Below are positions 1 to 13,651 of a DNA stretch of 64,000 nt, piece after piece (within the stretch, counting starts at the first letter, position 1; the number at the start of each line of letters is the position of its first letter). Under the pieces are notes generated by a model. The model was not told the DNA's origin and made no database searches. It saw nothing but the letters and a program-made list of their open reading frames with translations. The position numbers were made by a program, and so were the translations under genes. The DNA comes from Siphonodentalium dalli (Eukaryota; Mollusca; Scaphopoda; Gadilida; Siphonodentaliidae): positions 131,144,754 through 131,208,753 of the forward strand of contig CP136061.1 in NCBI GenBank assembly GCA_032622095.1, written 5' to 3'.

Positions 1-464
1 AAAACAGTTGACGTTCTGTCTTTCACAAAAATTGCTTGTATTTACATGTACATAATGTATATGTACAAAGTCTTTAAATGAATCACCAAAACATTTGTCA
101 GAAAAGAGACAAGATCAAGCATTAATACTTGAGAAAACATTGCTGACGCCTTGTCTATGTCACGTATATACTGACAAAGCCAGCAGTTAATTGTGGTGTC
201 TATGTAACATGAATGAATGACTAATATTGTGTGGAAATTGCCCTGCCTGTCAGATGACGTAAATGTGATGTACATATCCTCGTTCAGCTGTGCCATGCTC
301 TGAATCAGCATGCAACGCACAATCAGAAGTACATGTACAAGGGGCATCTCAAAGATGTTACACAACACAAGAAGCTATTGTTCAAGCTTTCTCATGTGTG
401 TGGGATATGTGATGTGTGTATTCCAATCAGAGTTACTCAATACAATAAGAATACCAATGGTAGA

Positions 465-877
465 CAAGCCTGCAAATAGTGTCTGTCATTTGCAGAATGA
501 GGTCCCCAGAGGGTGAATTTAGTGATGCTATCCCGCACGGCGGGAATAAAAATAGTCTATATTTATGTCGGGGAGAAACTGGCTTACCAGCACATATTTG
601 TAAATGCCCATTCCCAGTAACTCATACAGACAGGGGCTCCAAAGAAGGGGTGCTGTTGACCCTCAGCCAAGCCTGGATTTAGTGTGTCTGACATTTGCAG
701 AATGGCAGGATAACATCACCAAATGCACCCTCTGGGAACCTCATTCTGCTTGATGTTCACCCATTAGTCACCTCGATTATGCATTTCATCTTCTACAAAT
801 AAGTGGAAAAAGAATCACTAAATTCACACCCTGGGGACCTCATTCTGCAAATGACAGACACACTATTTGCAGGCTTG
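465..877. mobile_element. hAT-like foldback MITE, family A copy 1
   Basis: Starts CAAGCCTGCAAATAG and ends with its complement GCAGGCTTG; inside are paired GAGGTCCCCAGAGGGTGAAT blocks. Flanking 8-mers match poorly (5 of 8). Confidence 0.75.
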
Positions 878-2919
878 CAGGCAGATTGTTCATCATCAAA
901 CTTAATTCACATCAATGACTCAATAAGGCCACTTATAGAGAATGAGAAAGTATTTGATTCGTTGATAGAGGAATACCGTTAAATATTTCTCTCTTGACAT
1001 AAAGCCATTTTTTCTTGTTGGATTGCCTGGTCTGTTAATATATGCCTTCATATTAGTCAGACTATTGCTGCCTGGATACAGAGATCAAATGATAATAGAA
1101 GTTGAAGGCTTTAGAAGAGGATGGGTAATGGGAGAGGCACCACCCACGAACCAGTATTTCACATAAAAATAAAAAGTTAGAAATACAAGGGTCTACAGTA
1201 ATGCCCTAAATAATCTACTCCTTAACCACAGCAGAATTATGGGTAACTTTTCAGGATTTAGTCGGAAATATGGCTTGTTGCCATTCATCGGAAAGCTCTC
1301 AGTGAAATACCCCCCATCCACAAGATACATATACAACCCTGCTCATTAATACTAAGAAATATTCATTAATTTGGCCTCACTGTGGTTAAGTTTTTGAATG
1401 TTTACCAACTGTGTGCACGCAGGAACACTAACAGTGATGCAACAAGCTCCACCCTATGTTCACTTGCCAATAGAAGCTATAAACCAGCGAATTAAACAGG
1501 CTGAAGGCTTCAAACAGTTACACCCAGTAATAAATGTCAGTATCGGAGAAAGGCTAAATGTTATGAAATTCAAATGGCAAAAGTGAAGACATTTTAATGT
1601 CAATCACCCATCATTCAAATATGAACACATTTAGAAGGTGAAGAATTCACATAAAATAATATTTTTCATTAACAGAAATTTAGCTGTATACTAAACTCAA
1701 TAACCTTTATTTTGGTCATCAATGGGAGCAATTGATCAAAATTTTGTCATTTTAACTGAGTGATTATAGTACTTATTCAGTGGTGGCAAATTTAATTTTT
1801 TAAAGAACAGGCCTGGTTTGAAAGTTTGAAATGGATCAAATTGAGAATTAATTGACATTGGAACTCTTGATCAGAATAAATTCCATATAAATACAATGTA
1901 TGTCTCTGGGTTTGTAGAGGATTGGTTGAATTTTAATTATATATGTGTATATTGAATATAAATAAATATATATAACATATAGATCAAATTTATGGAGGCA
2001 CGGACTCAGTATGAGTGTTTATTGCTTCAAATGTACTTGCTTCAGTGAACATGAACAGATTGTCATTTCTAAAATTTTTGACTACATTAAAGAACAGAAA
2101 AAATACCATAATACCTTATGAACATGTAGACTGGTATGTATTTAAAAAAAAAAAATCATAACAAAAACAATCATCTACTAATCCAGATAACTGGTGATAT
2201 GGAATCCATCACAAACAGGATTTTCAGCAGTATATATGTATGACAGTACATATAAGTTAGACAGTTTCCAACCTCGCCTGGGCATATCCATTTAAATCAC
2301 TGGAATGTGGTCACAAGAGATGTTACAGTATGAGCAGCCTCTAATACTTTCATACTTTCCATTTAGCACATTCAGAAACACCTTGATGTTGGTTTTTAGA
2401 TACAAATTCTCATGTATTAATATACCAGCACAATATTTATAACAGTATTATATATTGATCAGCAGGTGATTGCAGGTTTCTTCCCAAATAATTCCCAAAT
2501 CAATAACATCCACTAATATTGCCTCAATTGACTACTAATCTATTGAATATATTTTAAAATATATATTCTAAAGTTGACCCTCAATATTTACCAATATATT
2601 CTGAGATATAAGGCTTGATTATCGAATCTCAGAAATGCAGTTTGCTGTAATGCTGAACAAATCATTCAGCCACACACACAGTAACCAGAGAATCTCTGCA
2701 TTATATCACCCAGGGAAATCAGACTCCAATTGATTGTTTTTTTCTTATGGAAACCACACCTGCCACATTGTTCAACAAAGGGGGAAGATAAATACCTAAT
2801 TCCTACCAGAAATCAAACCATAGGCAAAACAACAAAGATACTGCATGGTAGGAAATACACTGGAGATATTTTATTAGCAAAATTGCCATTTTTTCTAGAC
2901 AGACATGGTGCAGCGTTGG
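878..2919. other. Non-genic stretch
   Basis: AT-rich DNA with one half-copy palindromic MITE at 1194-1397. No splice-supported or recognised coding sequence. Confidence 0.6.
1194..1397. mobile_element. mariner-like MITE, half copy
   Basis: The left arm (TACAGTAATGCCCTAAATAA to GGAAAGCTCTC, ends 1300) is intact; the right arm is reduced to a CTGTGGTTAAG remnant near 1380. Confidence 0.65.
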
Positions 2920-3302
2920 CAAGCCTGCAAATAGTGTTGGTCATTTGCAGAGGGTCCCCAGAGGGTGAATTTAGTGATGGTACACTGCACAGTGGGCTAG
3001 CATCACCAAGTTCACTCTCTGGGATCCTCATTCCACTTAGATCTCAACTGCTATGGATAAGATTTTATGCATTTTATCTTCTGAAAATTAGAGGATATAG
3101 AAACTTCCCAGAAAGGATTTTTTTTAATAAAAACAATGTTAATTTGAGACAATAGATACTTCCCAAAAGATGAGGCCTAAGCAGAATGAGGTCCACAGAA
3201 GGTGTGTTTGGTGATGCTAGCTCACTGTGCGGGATATCATCACTAAATCCACCATCTGGGGACATCATTCTGCAAATGAGAGACACAATATTTGCAGGCT
3301 TG
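2920..3302. mobile_element. hAT-like foldback MITE, family A copy 2
   Basis: Same termini and internal foldback blocks. Flanks AGCGTTGG and AATGTTGG agree at 6 of 8 positions, as expected for an aged 8-bp target duplication. Confidence 0.8.
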
Positions 3303-4500
3303 AATGTTGGATGTACCTGTATTCAAATTGTAGCAATGTAAATCAGTATGCTTGCACTAGTGTTAGCCAGGAGGATTATGGCGATATAAGAGGCATTAAT
3401 TAGTTCTCCATCTGAAACAAAAACTGGGGAATAGTTGATTGACAAACACTGGTTTCACTTCAGCTTTAACTTAAAGGCTAAGGAATGTGCAATTCGAACA
3501 CCTCATTACAAGGTCTGATGATTGAATCCAGAGGCAGCAGAGCAAGTGTGCAAGGGGGGTTGGGGCACTTACACTCCTGTTCTCCACCAAGGGGGCACAG
3601 ATGGGTGCAAAGTGCCATTTCAATCGCTATAGAATAGCCAGAAATAGCTTAATGATGTTATATTACCCTAAATAAAACTATATCCATTCTTTATGATCTT
3701 GGGCATGGTCAGTGATACATCAGGCTGTATGTGTATCAGAATTCTTCCTATACGGCATTTATGCCATTACATTTGACGAAAAAAGTGCCATTTTGTTAAA
3801 TTTTTGTGCCAGCACCCCTGATTGAAGCTTTCAATACCTGTCGGTGGTTATCAAGTTCCTCTATCAACCAGGGACAACAGAGTAGAGATTCATGGCATGA
3901 TCTAACAGTGCCCAAGCTCCCTGCCTAGCACAATGCTACACACTACTTATAGACAATGCTGATCTCAAGAGAAAATTATCCTGCATCGGATTCACTTCTA
4001 GAAGTGGGCGGTTACGAAATGAATTTCCGCTGAATTTCATTTCTTTCTGTTTCATCCAGAATTTTATGCCAGCATTGATCAATTTGTGTGCGCTTAAATA
4101 ATTTCTAATCATCGAGAATGTAATAAGGCTGTTCTTTGACATGGGAAACTTTGGAACATCAAGTCAGATATGCCATTACTAGGTGGCTTAAGATGGCTGT
4201 TCACCTTACTAACTAAGCCACCATGGTCCCCAAATTACCCAGAAAAGCTTCCTGCTTTCTATATTGACAGATATGTTTAGTTGCTCATAATTTCTTAATT
4301 TAATATGCAGGTTTGGAAGGACAATTTTATTAACATTTAAAAGTTCCAAAAGGCCCCATTCATTCTGACTATTGATACTGGTTACTTAGGTTTGACTATT
4401 TTGAGTTTTATAGTGTCATTTAGTGCCATGTGAAAACCATTGTCAGCATGGAGAAAAGAATGCAAAGATCAGCACTGATTGTTAATTTCTTATTAATGAC

Positions 4501-4526
4501 CCCCCCCCCCCCCCCCCCCCCCCCCA
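4501..4526. repeat. Poly-C tract
   Basis: An uninterrupted C run of about 26 bases. Shorter homopolymer runs occur near 6564, 19525, 27967 and 42098. Assembled length may be unreliable. Confidence 0.8.
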
Positions 4527-5117
4527 GTAAGCAACTAAAATGTTTTTTTCAGATAAATCTTTGCGTAGAAAACCAATATGCACTTATCTGGAATCAAACA
4601 AACTTCTCCACCACAACACGGCTTACATGGGCTATACACTTTACAGATAGAGCCACCAAATTAACTAATGATAGGAAAACTCTCCTCATTCCTTTATTTA
4701 GTAGCTTCTGAATTTTTAGTATATGGGGGGGGACTCTCTGGAGGGGACTTCCATTTATTCTATTGGTAAATATCAGTCTTCATGCCGCATTCCATCTACA
4801 AGCAAATGTTATGAGCTAGTGTAAATTCAAGAGCTCATTATCTATTCTGAACCAATACAGCCAGGATGGGAAATGTAAGATTTTAATTGGTATCGATTAT
4901 GCTTCAGGAGTTACCTCCATTTCGTATGCATGCCTCAAGTGGATTAAAGGAACTCTTATAAATACACCAGACTTCTTGAAAGCTTTCTTGGATCAATTCC
5001 AGAAGTTGGAAGTTCAATACATGCAGTGAAACTGTTTTAAGAAATATACATTTACACTTAAAACACTTTCTTTAATAAATACTCATTTATGAGTAGTTCC
5101 CTTAGGACATGTTCAAT

Positions 5118-5187
5118 CAATAAGTTCAACAAACGACTATAGGTACCCAATAAGCACACATGTAGGTCATTTGTTGAACTTATTATC
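5118..5187. repeat. Short inverted repeat
   Basis: AATAAGTTCAACAAA and TTTGTTGAACTTATT, 15-bp perfect arms with about 40 bp between. Confidence 0.55.
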
Positions 5188-7462
5188 TGAACATTGCTAT
5201 CCAATAAATAGGACTCCTTCTCCACTTGTTAAATCTGCTGTTGGCTTATTTTTTTTCCGAAATCCCTCCAGATGAATAATAGACCATTTCAATGCATACT
5301 TTTACAGATGATGGGAGAATCCATTTTGAATAGAAAGGATTTAATAGTTGAGTTAGTACTATTTTGCATAGAAATGAAGTACATGCACGCAGCAATGAGG
5401 TTCAATGAAAATGATTTAATTTATGATATTATGGTAATGGATATTGGGTTGCTGGGGGATTTTGTCCATTTTCCTTTTACATCTGAGAAATGATGAAATA
5501 TTTATACAATGGCTTTGCAGATATTTTGATGCCGCCTCTTCATCATAATTTTCCAACAACGTTACCTCAGCATGAGTCACAATAAATTAGAGTAAATACT
5601 GAGAACAGGAAACACTCTGCATTACTTTTATAGATACGGTATGTTATGTTTCATGTGGCACATAACTGTATCAAACCATAGAATACTATATTTACTAAAT
5701 CATGCCTGAGCTTACTTTACATGTATATGTAGAGTAAATATCACAAGCTGCTGTATTGAATATATGATGTCAGATCATGCACTGTTTTCGAAACAATGTA
5801 GACAATTATCTCTACAGGGCCACAACATACTAAAGTAAACAATACAATATCTCACTCTTTCCTTCCATTCTGCATATGGCAAATATATTCCAGATGCATT
5901 TAAAAGAAATCTATACAAAATCCAAAGAAAATTCTTAATTCGCAAATAGAAAACCCCATTATCTTAATCTTGCTACAATATATACTTGCTTATGGCATCC
6001 AGTATCGAAATGGGCATACCAAATGTAATACAAGGTGACTGAGTTCACGATCTATGCTGAGGGTAGGCAATGCCCCAAGGTCAAAGCTGGGTGTAAGATG
6101 ATATAACAATTACCAAGCTCACAGCTGAAAATGTAACACATTACCCCAGACCAAACCATTCATGGAAAGCTGACTAAGTAATATGGCATAATGACACTTA
6201 GATATTGAGGTGAACAAGTCCTACCATGTCACACCATCATAGCTTACAGGCCATAATGGCCCATTGATTGATTATTGCATGGTTAAAGGGTATAATTGTC
6301 CCTGAATACTCATGCTCAGAGTGTTGTAACATGTTTAGACCAGGATAAGTTATTTCAAACATTAAGCATTAAGTGTTTGAGCAAGCATTTATAACATTGT
6401 CTGATATTAATAACTACATTTACAATGAAATCTAGGTTGCTTCTTTGCTGAATTAAGGAGTAATAGAAGGCACTAAATTAACTTTGCATGCATTTATACA
6501 AATGTAGTATACACACAGAATGACACGATTGTGTTAATGGGTTTGTTGATACAGCAAGAGTCCCCCCCCCCCCCCAGCATGAATTTATTGGCGCTCAATG
6601 TTCAGGGTACAGTCATTAAAATCACACTCTGGGCACTATATTTTGAGATCTAATCCCAGACAAATCAACGATTGTTTTTTTTTTTAGCATCCCTGGAATT
6701 TGTAAAATGTCAGACCTGCAAAGGCAATAAAAGCATCTTAATTTGAGTAATTTATAATGCTGTAGCTTATGCTATTGATCACATGGCAGCAGAATCGCAA
6801 TTGCACCGACATGCTCCACACACACTTTAGCCACGGAAGCTGAATAAAGTTCGGTAAATATCCCTGGGAATACCATATTGATCTATTGGCAGAACAATTA
6901 TTCCAGAATATTCTATGGCTGCACACATAGCTAAGTTGTACAGAAATATTGGCTGATTTGGTCGGACAGTAAATGAAGTAGCTGACAAAAAGATCAGAAT
7001 GTTCAATATGCTTGTGAATTATGGCACTCGAAATGACAGCTTTGGCTTCTGTGTGACTTTCGACAGCTATTGGAGAAAAGCAAACAAGCACTCTACCATA
7101 TGGTATGGTATATCCATCTGATTGGAAGGGGATGAGAGAAGAATATTATATATTATTGGGATGCCAACAGAAAAACCTACAGAAAATAAATTTTGAATTA
7201 TATCTGCAGAGCCGAGACAATATTGCAATGTACTTTATAAATCACAGAATACCAGTTTAATAAGAAAAAATATATTTTACTTGTGAAAAAATTCTTTAAA
7301 GATACCCTGTTTAATTTAACATCAAATTGTTGTTGTCAGCACAGCAAAAAGTCACGTAAGATTGCATTTAGCCATGGTCTGCTGATTGGATGTGTTATTC
7401 TCAGAATTAAAGATGATGAAAATTATTGCCAGAAACAAATTGACAGTATCTTATGATACATG

Positions 7463-7663
7463 TACAGTAATGCCCTAATTAATCGACTCCATAACCACAG
7501 CAGAATTATGGGTAATTTTTCAGGATTTAGTCGGAAATATGGCTTGTTGTCATTCATCGGAAAGCTCTCGGGGTGGCAACAAGCCATATTTCCGACTAAA
7601 TCCTGAAAAATTACCCATAATTCTGCCGTGGTTATGGAGTCGATTAATTAGGGCATTACTGTA
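7463..7663. mobile_element. mariner-like palindromic MITE
   Basis: Almost the whole element is two inverted arms of about 95 bp starting TACAGTAATGCCCTAA and ending with the complement. A TA at each end fits a Tc1/mariner target site. Confidence 0.8.
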
Positions 7664-7849
7664 GATGGCATGCAGTACATTTATTCCTGATTCAGGAATC
7701 ATGTTTTATGCATGAACATAGGCGAGTTATAATACAGTACCATGCAGATCATACATGTATGTGAAAGAAGATGCTTGTTATCATTAGTGATGACACATAT
7801 TGGGTAATTCCAGTTGAAACCAGGCATAGTCATATATGGAATTGTGGTG

Positions 7850-7975
7850 CAAAATTAATAAAATATAAAAAATTCAAATCTAATAACTCTTGAGCTTTGA
7901 AGTGTGGGTTCCTCAACTCAAATGAAATATTTTTCAACCCCAAAGCACTGCACGAAGCAGAAGAAATTAAAATTT
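7850..7975. mobile_element. Family B MITE fragment
   Basis: CTAATAACTCTTGAGCTTTG and GGGTTCCTCAACTCAAATGA correspond to the internal part of family B. Confidence 0.5.
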
Positions 7976-8909
7976 AGAAGTGCTAGATTGGACCTTAAGC
8001 TGTAAAATGCTGAGTTTCAGCAGAAAAGAGTCAGACCAATGCCACTTTATAACAGCTGTTGTACGTATTTCCATGGTGGTAAATACTGCACAAATTCTTC
8101 GTTGGTAAATATACATTCCCATGGTAAATACAAACTAAAAGGAGGTATATACATATTCATCAGCCTATTCTAAACAAAATAGATAAAAATCTAAACAGAA
8201 AAATAATCACATGTAAAGTACTATTACTAGCTGCCTCAGGGTGACTGTGGACACTGCCTGATCATCAACCTATGTCAGCCATCTAATTAGTCCCTCATAT
8301 TCATTGATTTATGGGGGAGAGGTTGATAAGATAATATCAATAGATGGGATAATATAAGTGGCACTGTAATATGTCATGTCATGAGACCATATTATACAAC
8401 AAAACCCTGTTACTCGGATTCAGTCATTAATTCAAGTCTTATATGCAGTTGCTATTTTATTGATTAGTTGCGATTTTAAAAAGACATGTCAACACTCAAT
8501 CAGAGTTTGGTTCAAATTTTCATTACCAAGAATGATATCGTTAGATTAATCAAACTGTTAATTTAGAAACTGAACATTTTAGAAAATGCATTAATTCAAG
8601 TCATGAATCTACATATCTATTTAATGTATGTCTGATATACATGCATATCAGAATATCCATGGAAATCCTCACTAACCAACAGTATTACTCCAAACCTTCA
8701 AATACAAACTGTTTGAGCAGTCCACGATCCAGTAAATTAGCTTTATCAGCATACAGTACATGTATATCAAGTTATAAATAATATTCTATTTTTACATCTA
8801 TATATTAGGCAAAAAGCTGGCTTTACACCATGAATTGCCCATGCTCAATAACCCATGCCGGTGGGGGGCAGAGTAGGAGTGCTACATCTCACTCTTGCCA
8901 TCGACCAAT

Positions 8910-9290
8910 CAAGTCTGGAAAAAATGTGTCTGACATCACAAATTCACCCTCTGAGGACCTCATTCTTAGGCCTCATCTTCTGAGAAATATCTATATCTAT
9001 ACTCAATTATCATTGTTTTTAGTTACTTTTTCCCTTCTATTCAGTTTCTATATCCCCTAACTTGCAGAAGATAAAATGCATAATCAAGGTGACTAATGGG
9101 TGAACATCACCAACTTCAATCCGATCCTAGGTCTCCCATATCAGTTGAGGCCTAAGCAGAATGAGGTCCCCAGAGGGTGAATTTGGTGATGCTAGCTCGT
9201 CGTGCGGGATACAGTCACTAAATTCACCCTCTGGGGACCTCTTTCTGCAAATGCCAGACACACTACATGTATATCCACTATCCAGGCTTG
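8910..9290. mobile_element. hAT-like foldback MITE, family A copy 3
   Basis: Termini CAAGTCTGG and CCAGGCTTG; flanks CGACCAAT and CCACCAAT agree at 7 of 8. Internal GGGTGAATTTGGTGATGCTA block is present. Confidence 0.8.
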
Positions 9291-9594
9291 CCACCAATGT
9301 TCATTACAAAGAATGATATCATTAGATTAACACAAACTGTTAATTTTTAAATTGAACATCATGAAAATGCATCAACAAAAGTCATGAATCTATATGTACA
9401 TGTATGTTTGATCTACATGTATATTAGAATATTCATGGGAATGCTCACTAACCGACAGTATTACTCAAAGCCTTCAAATATGAACTGTTTGAGCACCGCA
9501 TGATCCAGTAAATTAGGTATCAGCATTAATATGCTGCATATACTAACAACATAACATGTAATCAAATAGTCTATATTTATGTCAGGGAGAAACT

Positions 9595-9920
9595 GGCATT
9601 TGCAGAATGGCGGGATAAAATCACCAAATTCACCCTGTGTGAACCTCATTGTGCGTCGACCTCAACTGGTATGGGAGACCTAGGGTCAGATTGAAGTTCC
9701 CCAGTTGAAGTTGGTGATGTTCGCCCATTAGTCACCTTGATTATGCAATTTATCTTCTGCAAATTAATAGGGGATATAGAAACTAAACAAAAGGGAAAAA
9801 GGAACTAAAAACAATGTTAATTTGAGATCAGATACTTACCAGAAGATGAGGACTAAGCAGAATAAGGCACCATAGGGACTAAATTCACCCTCTGAGGACC
9901 TCATTCTTAGGCAAAATCTT
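9595..9920. mobile_element. Family A MITE, truncated copy
   Basis: Contains the internal family blocks (CTATGGGAGACCTAGG-like, TTATCTTCTGCAAATTA, GATACTTACCAGAAGATGAG) but lacks clear termini. Confidence 0.65.
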
Positions 9921-10313
9921 CTAAGTATCTATATGGTAGCTCATTCCAATATGGCATAACGATGAGTTAGTCCTACAATACAGTGTATGCTTTAATGGGG
10001 GGGTTTGAGTGGCACAATTTTGTCTCGATTTTTTTTACCTCAAAACCATGACCTTTTCTGGAAGTTATTCTCCCTTGCTCTCTATTGCGCCCAGTTCCCC
10101 TTCATGGTGGTCTAGCAAATTATCATTCAATTAGTAATTTATATATATAATGGCATTAAGATTGGAAGTTAAAACTATCAAAAGCAGGCATCATGCAGGT
10201 ACCAGAAGCAACATGCAAATGCATGGCGCCTAGAGGAAAATATCTGAAGATTATCTGTAGTAAAAATATCTGAAAATAAAAATAAGTTAACAAGAGCTTT
10301 GAATCATAGCAAA

Positions 10314-10770
10314 CAAGCCTGAGAATAGTATGCCTGTCATTTGAAGAGTGAGGTCCCCAGAGGGTGAATTTAGTGACACTATCCCACACAGCGGGCTAGC
10401 ATCACCACATTCACCCTCTTGGCATCTCATTCCGCATGGCCTCATCTGCTATGGGAGACATAGACTTAGATTGAAGTTCCCAAATGGTGAATGTTATGAT
10501 TACACTAATTGGGAACCTCGATTATGCAATGTGTCATCTGCCAATTTGGGGATATAGAGAAACTAAACTAAAAAAGAAATATAATCTATGAGAGAAGTTT
10601 CTATAGAAATTTGATAATAAAGACATTTTCCAAAAAGATGAGGACTAAGCAGAATGAGGTCCCCAGAGGGTAAATTTAGTGATGCTAGCCCGCTATGTGG
10701 GATAGAGTCACTAAATTCACTCTCTGGGGACCTCATTCTGCAAATGACAGACACCTTATTCTCAGGCCTG
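10314..10770. mobile_element. hAT-like foldback MITE, family A copy 5
   Basis: Complete copy flanked by a perfect 8-bp direct repeat ATAGCAAA (10306-10313, 10771-10778). This is the cleanest evidence, with copy 6, that the family makes 8-bp target duplications. Confidence 0.9.
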
Positions 10771-11267
10771 ATAGCAAATTCATAAAGGTGTAAAGCGAAA
10801 TTAGGATACAAATGACAAACTGTTCTGTGAACTAAACTGAAAAGTACGTGACAATTAGGCATTCAGATTTGATAATCTAAGCGAGCAAAACATTGTCGAC
10901 ATGTGGACATACCTTAATTTACATGGCCGACATGTTTAATACGGAGTCCACATGAATAGTTTTCTTCTCCCACATAAACCAACATCAGGCATGCTTATCG
11001 CCTGAAAGTTGATTGCACCATGCATGCTATTACTCAAATACATTGAAATGGAGTCTATATGTGTATCTACAAGTATATTGTCAGTTCATACTAAAGGGAC
11101 TCCAGGCCTTCAAAGTTGGTTTATTTAAAATAATATCAATTTTATAAAGGTCTTTAAGACAACCTATCATCAGCAAAAAATTGTAAAGCGAGATTGACTT
11201 GTTCTTATTTTCATAATAATAACTCTCCAATAACAAGGCTTCACATATTGAACCATTTTTATTAGGG

Positions 11268-11370
11268 CTGCGGACCGGAATGCCGGTCCAGTGAAGAGGC
11301 CATCCAGTCCAGTCTGGTCCAGCCCTCGGTGGTCTGGTATTCTTGCCTGGACCGGTCCGGACCACTCCAA
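11268..11370. repeat. GGTCC-rich cluster, isolated
   Basis: GCGGACCGGAATGCCGGTCC and CCTGGACCGGTCCGGACCAC resemble the ends of the 37287-38429 element, without its centre. Probably a remnant or a solo palindromic copy. Confidence 0.6.
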
Positions 11371-12954
11371 TCATTAAAAAAATACATTAAACGGAGGGAA
11401 ATGTGTTAAATCCTACTGTGGTATATGCGTTTATGTTACAGAAAGCATAAAGTTACGGCCAGGTACGGTAAGCTTGTATTAAACTCTGGACATCACATAA
11501 TAAAATACATTGTTTATTGTGAAAATGTGTAGTGTATTTTCTTATCGCCATCATTGTATAGAAGTTAGAGAACGAATAAATGTGCTTAATTAACCCTTTC
11601 AGTGCCAAGTCCGATTTTTGTATCAACACATATTTCCTTGATCATTTTTCAAATTTATTGATTATAATAATGTGATTCATTGATGGAAAGAGCTCTAAGC
11701 CTCCAAATCAGAGTTAAATTGCTTGTTTTTTTGTCACTACCCAAAATATATTGACAAATAATCTTTTGCAGGTACAAACTCAATATTCTCTGAAAAGACA
11801 AGCCAACGTGACAGGCATTTGTTACTTGTTTTCATATACCGGTATCTGCAGAAATGCTCAAGTTTCACCCTGTCAAAACTTCACGAAGGCTCCTTGTTAT
11901 GTTTAACTTCTATAATAATTTCTGTCAATTCAATAAGTCACTCCAAGTCATAGAGCCCATAATTAACCATTTCATGCGTTCATCGACCTATTTTGATCGC
12001 TGGACAATGTGGCAAAAGCAAGTACATGTACATGTACTAGTAAATTAGTAGGTTTATTTGAAGTTGAGAAGATTATCTGCCGCTTTAAAGATGGCTTTCG
12101 ATAGAATTGATTGTTAATTTACGTGAGGTACATGTCATTAGTCAGACTATCAATTAGTCGAGTTATTAAACAGATTAAAATACGGAAGTACAGTGTACCT
12201 TCTGTCACAAATAATAATTGATAAACACGTAAGCTTTAATTGGACCAAATCGTCAACTCTTTCTGGATATGATGATTAGTACAGTATATGTATTCAACAA
12301 ATCGTAATATAAGGCTAATGAGTCAAAATGTTGATGAACTACATATAAGTGGTCTTGTATACATGTACATATGGTATACCGTATGATATTTTAGACCTAA
12401 GCAATTAATTATACATGTATATTAACCTTTTATGATATTACGCTGTACTGAAATCAAGAATATTGTGATGGAGTCATGGATACACATACATTTACAAGTA
12501 TGAATATGATTTGCAGTATACAATTTGTTTTAAGTATAAGGCTGATTTTATTATCTACCAGTATACTGGATACTAATATAAGAATATATTAAAGACCTAT
12601 TTTTAAACAAATATGAGAATATTGTGGTTGAATGTCTACATGGGAATAACCTCGTGAATTAAATAGGAGTGTTAGGGACACTAGTATTTAGTAAGAGATA
12701 TGCATGTAAATACACTCAGGGCAATTAGTAGGCGAAACTAATACCGGTATCAGCTAACATAAAAGCAGTATAAAAAGCTATTAGGATGATTAGTCTCAAA
12801 AAGCTATTCCATCATATACTCAACAATGTGAGAGAAAATTGCAATCAACATGAATTAACATGCACATGTATATCAGGTTATCTGCTAGAGGGGCAGTGGG
12901 TCTGTGGATACAAGTAAAATACGGCAAAATTTTAGTGACCAATTGTTAAGTTAG

Positions 12955-13041
12955 TTAACACGTTGAGTGCTGGTTTCCCCCATTCAATTACATGCAAAAA
13001 GATGTACTAGTAACTCGTAATTGGCACTCAACATGTTAAAC
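12955..13041. repeat. Small foldback with TTAA ends
   Basis: GTTAACACGTTGAGTGC and GCACTCAACATGTTAAAC enclose about 50 bp. May be a small TTAA-target MITE. Confidence 0.55.
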
Positions 13042-13561
13042 ACTGACCACCGCTTTCAAATGAGATAATGCAACGCATCGGTGAATGAAAAATCATTACG
13101 AAAATCCATAGTGGTTAGTTAGATAATGGTAATCAACTCAGACTCAATTGTACATTCAAGATAAAATTGTGTAGATTTATCCAGTCTCATGAGATAAATA
13201 CCTTTATTCAACCCATACTGTAATAGTATACTACTCTATCATAATAATTTAAACAATGTAGATTGTCGTATATACATGTATCTCTTCGAGACTACAGTGA
13301 AACACAATTTTGTTATTTTACTGTAGCTTTCGTTATTTCACTGTAGCTTGTTTAATGATGCCACAACGTCATGAATTTGCCATTTAAAGCGGTTTGCTAC
13401 CAATCTGCTGATCGTTATCAGAAATTTGGGTCAACCAGATGCATGTTGCTTTCCAAGTATTGTTAAATTTTTTGTACTATTAAAAGTGAAAATGCCGCAT
13501 AATTTAGCAATTGTGAGCATTTATAAACTGCGTGTAATAAAAAGAGCACCTACCGGCACAA

Positions 13562-13651
13562 TTTTTGTTTGAATACCTGAAACATCTCATTCGTGTCTGG
13601 AAAGAAATATAGAATTTTCACTCACGAGATATTTCGGTATTCAAACAAAAA
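13562..13651. repeat. Hairpin-forming inverted repeat
   Basis: TTTTTGTTTGAATACC...ATCTC and GAGATATTTCGGTATTCAAA enclose about 37 bp; the arms differ by two or three bases. No element recognised. Confidence 0.55.

Larger units (their letters stand above)
3303..7462. other. Non-genic stretch
   Basis: Contains a poly-C tract and a short inverted repeat. Short open frames, including a 117-codon minus frame at 6738-7091, match nothing recognised and lack splice or composition support. Confidence 0.55.

Noticed and set aside
479-682. Many 60-100 codon frames with [15 protein letters not shown]- or [14 protein letters not shown]-like text (for example 479-682, 2813-3031, 10563-10862, 63436-63657)
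   Set aside because: All fall inside family A MITE copies and occur on both strands because of the foldback structure; they are not genes.
4430-4711. 93-codon frame with a proline run
   Set aside because: The prolines come from the poly-C tract; the flanks show no coding character.
6738-7091. 117-codon minus frame
   Set aside because: No recognisable motif, no convincing splice context, AT-rich surroundings; treated as chance.
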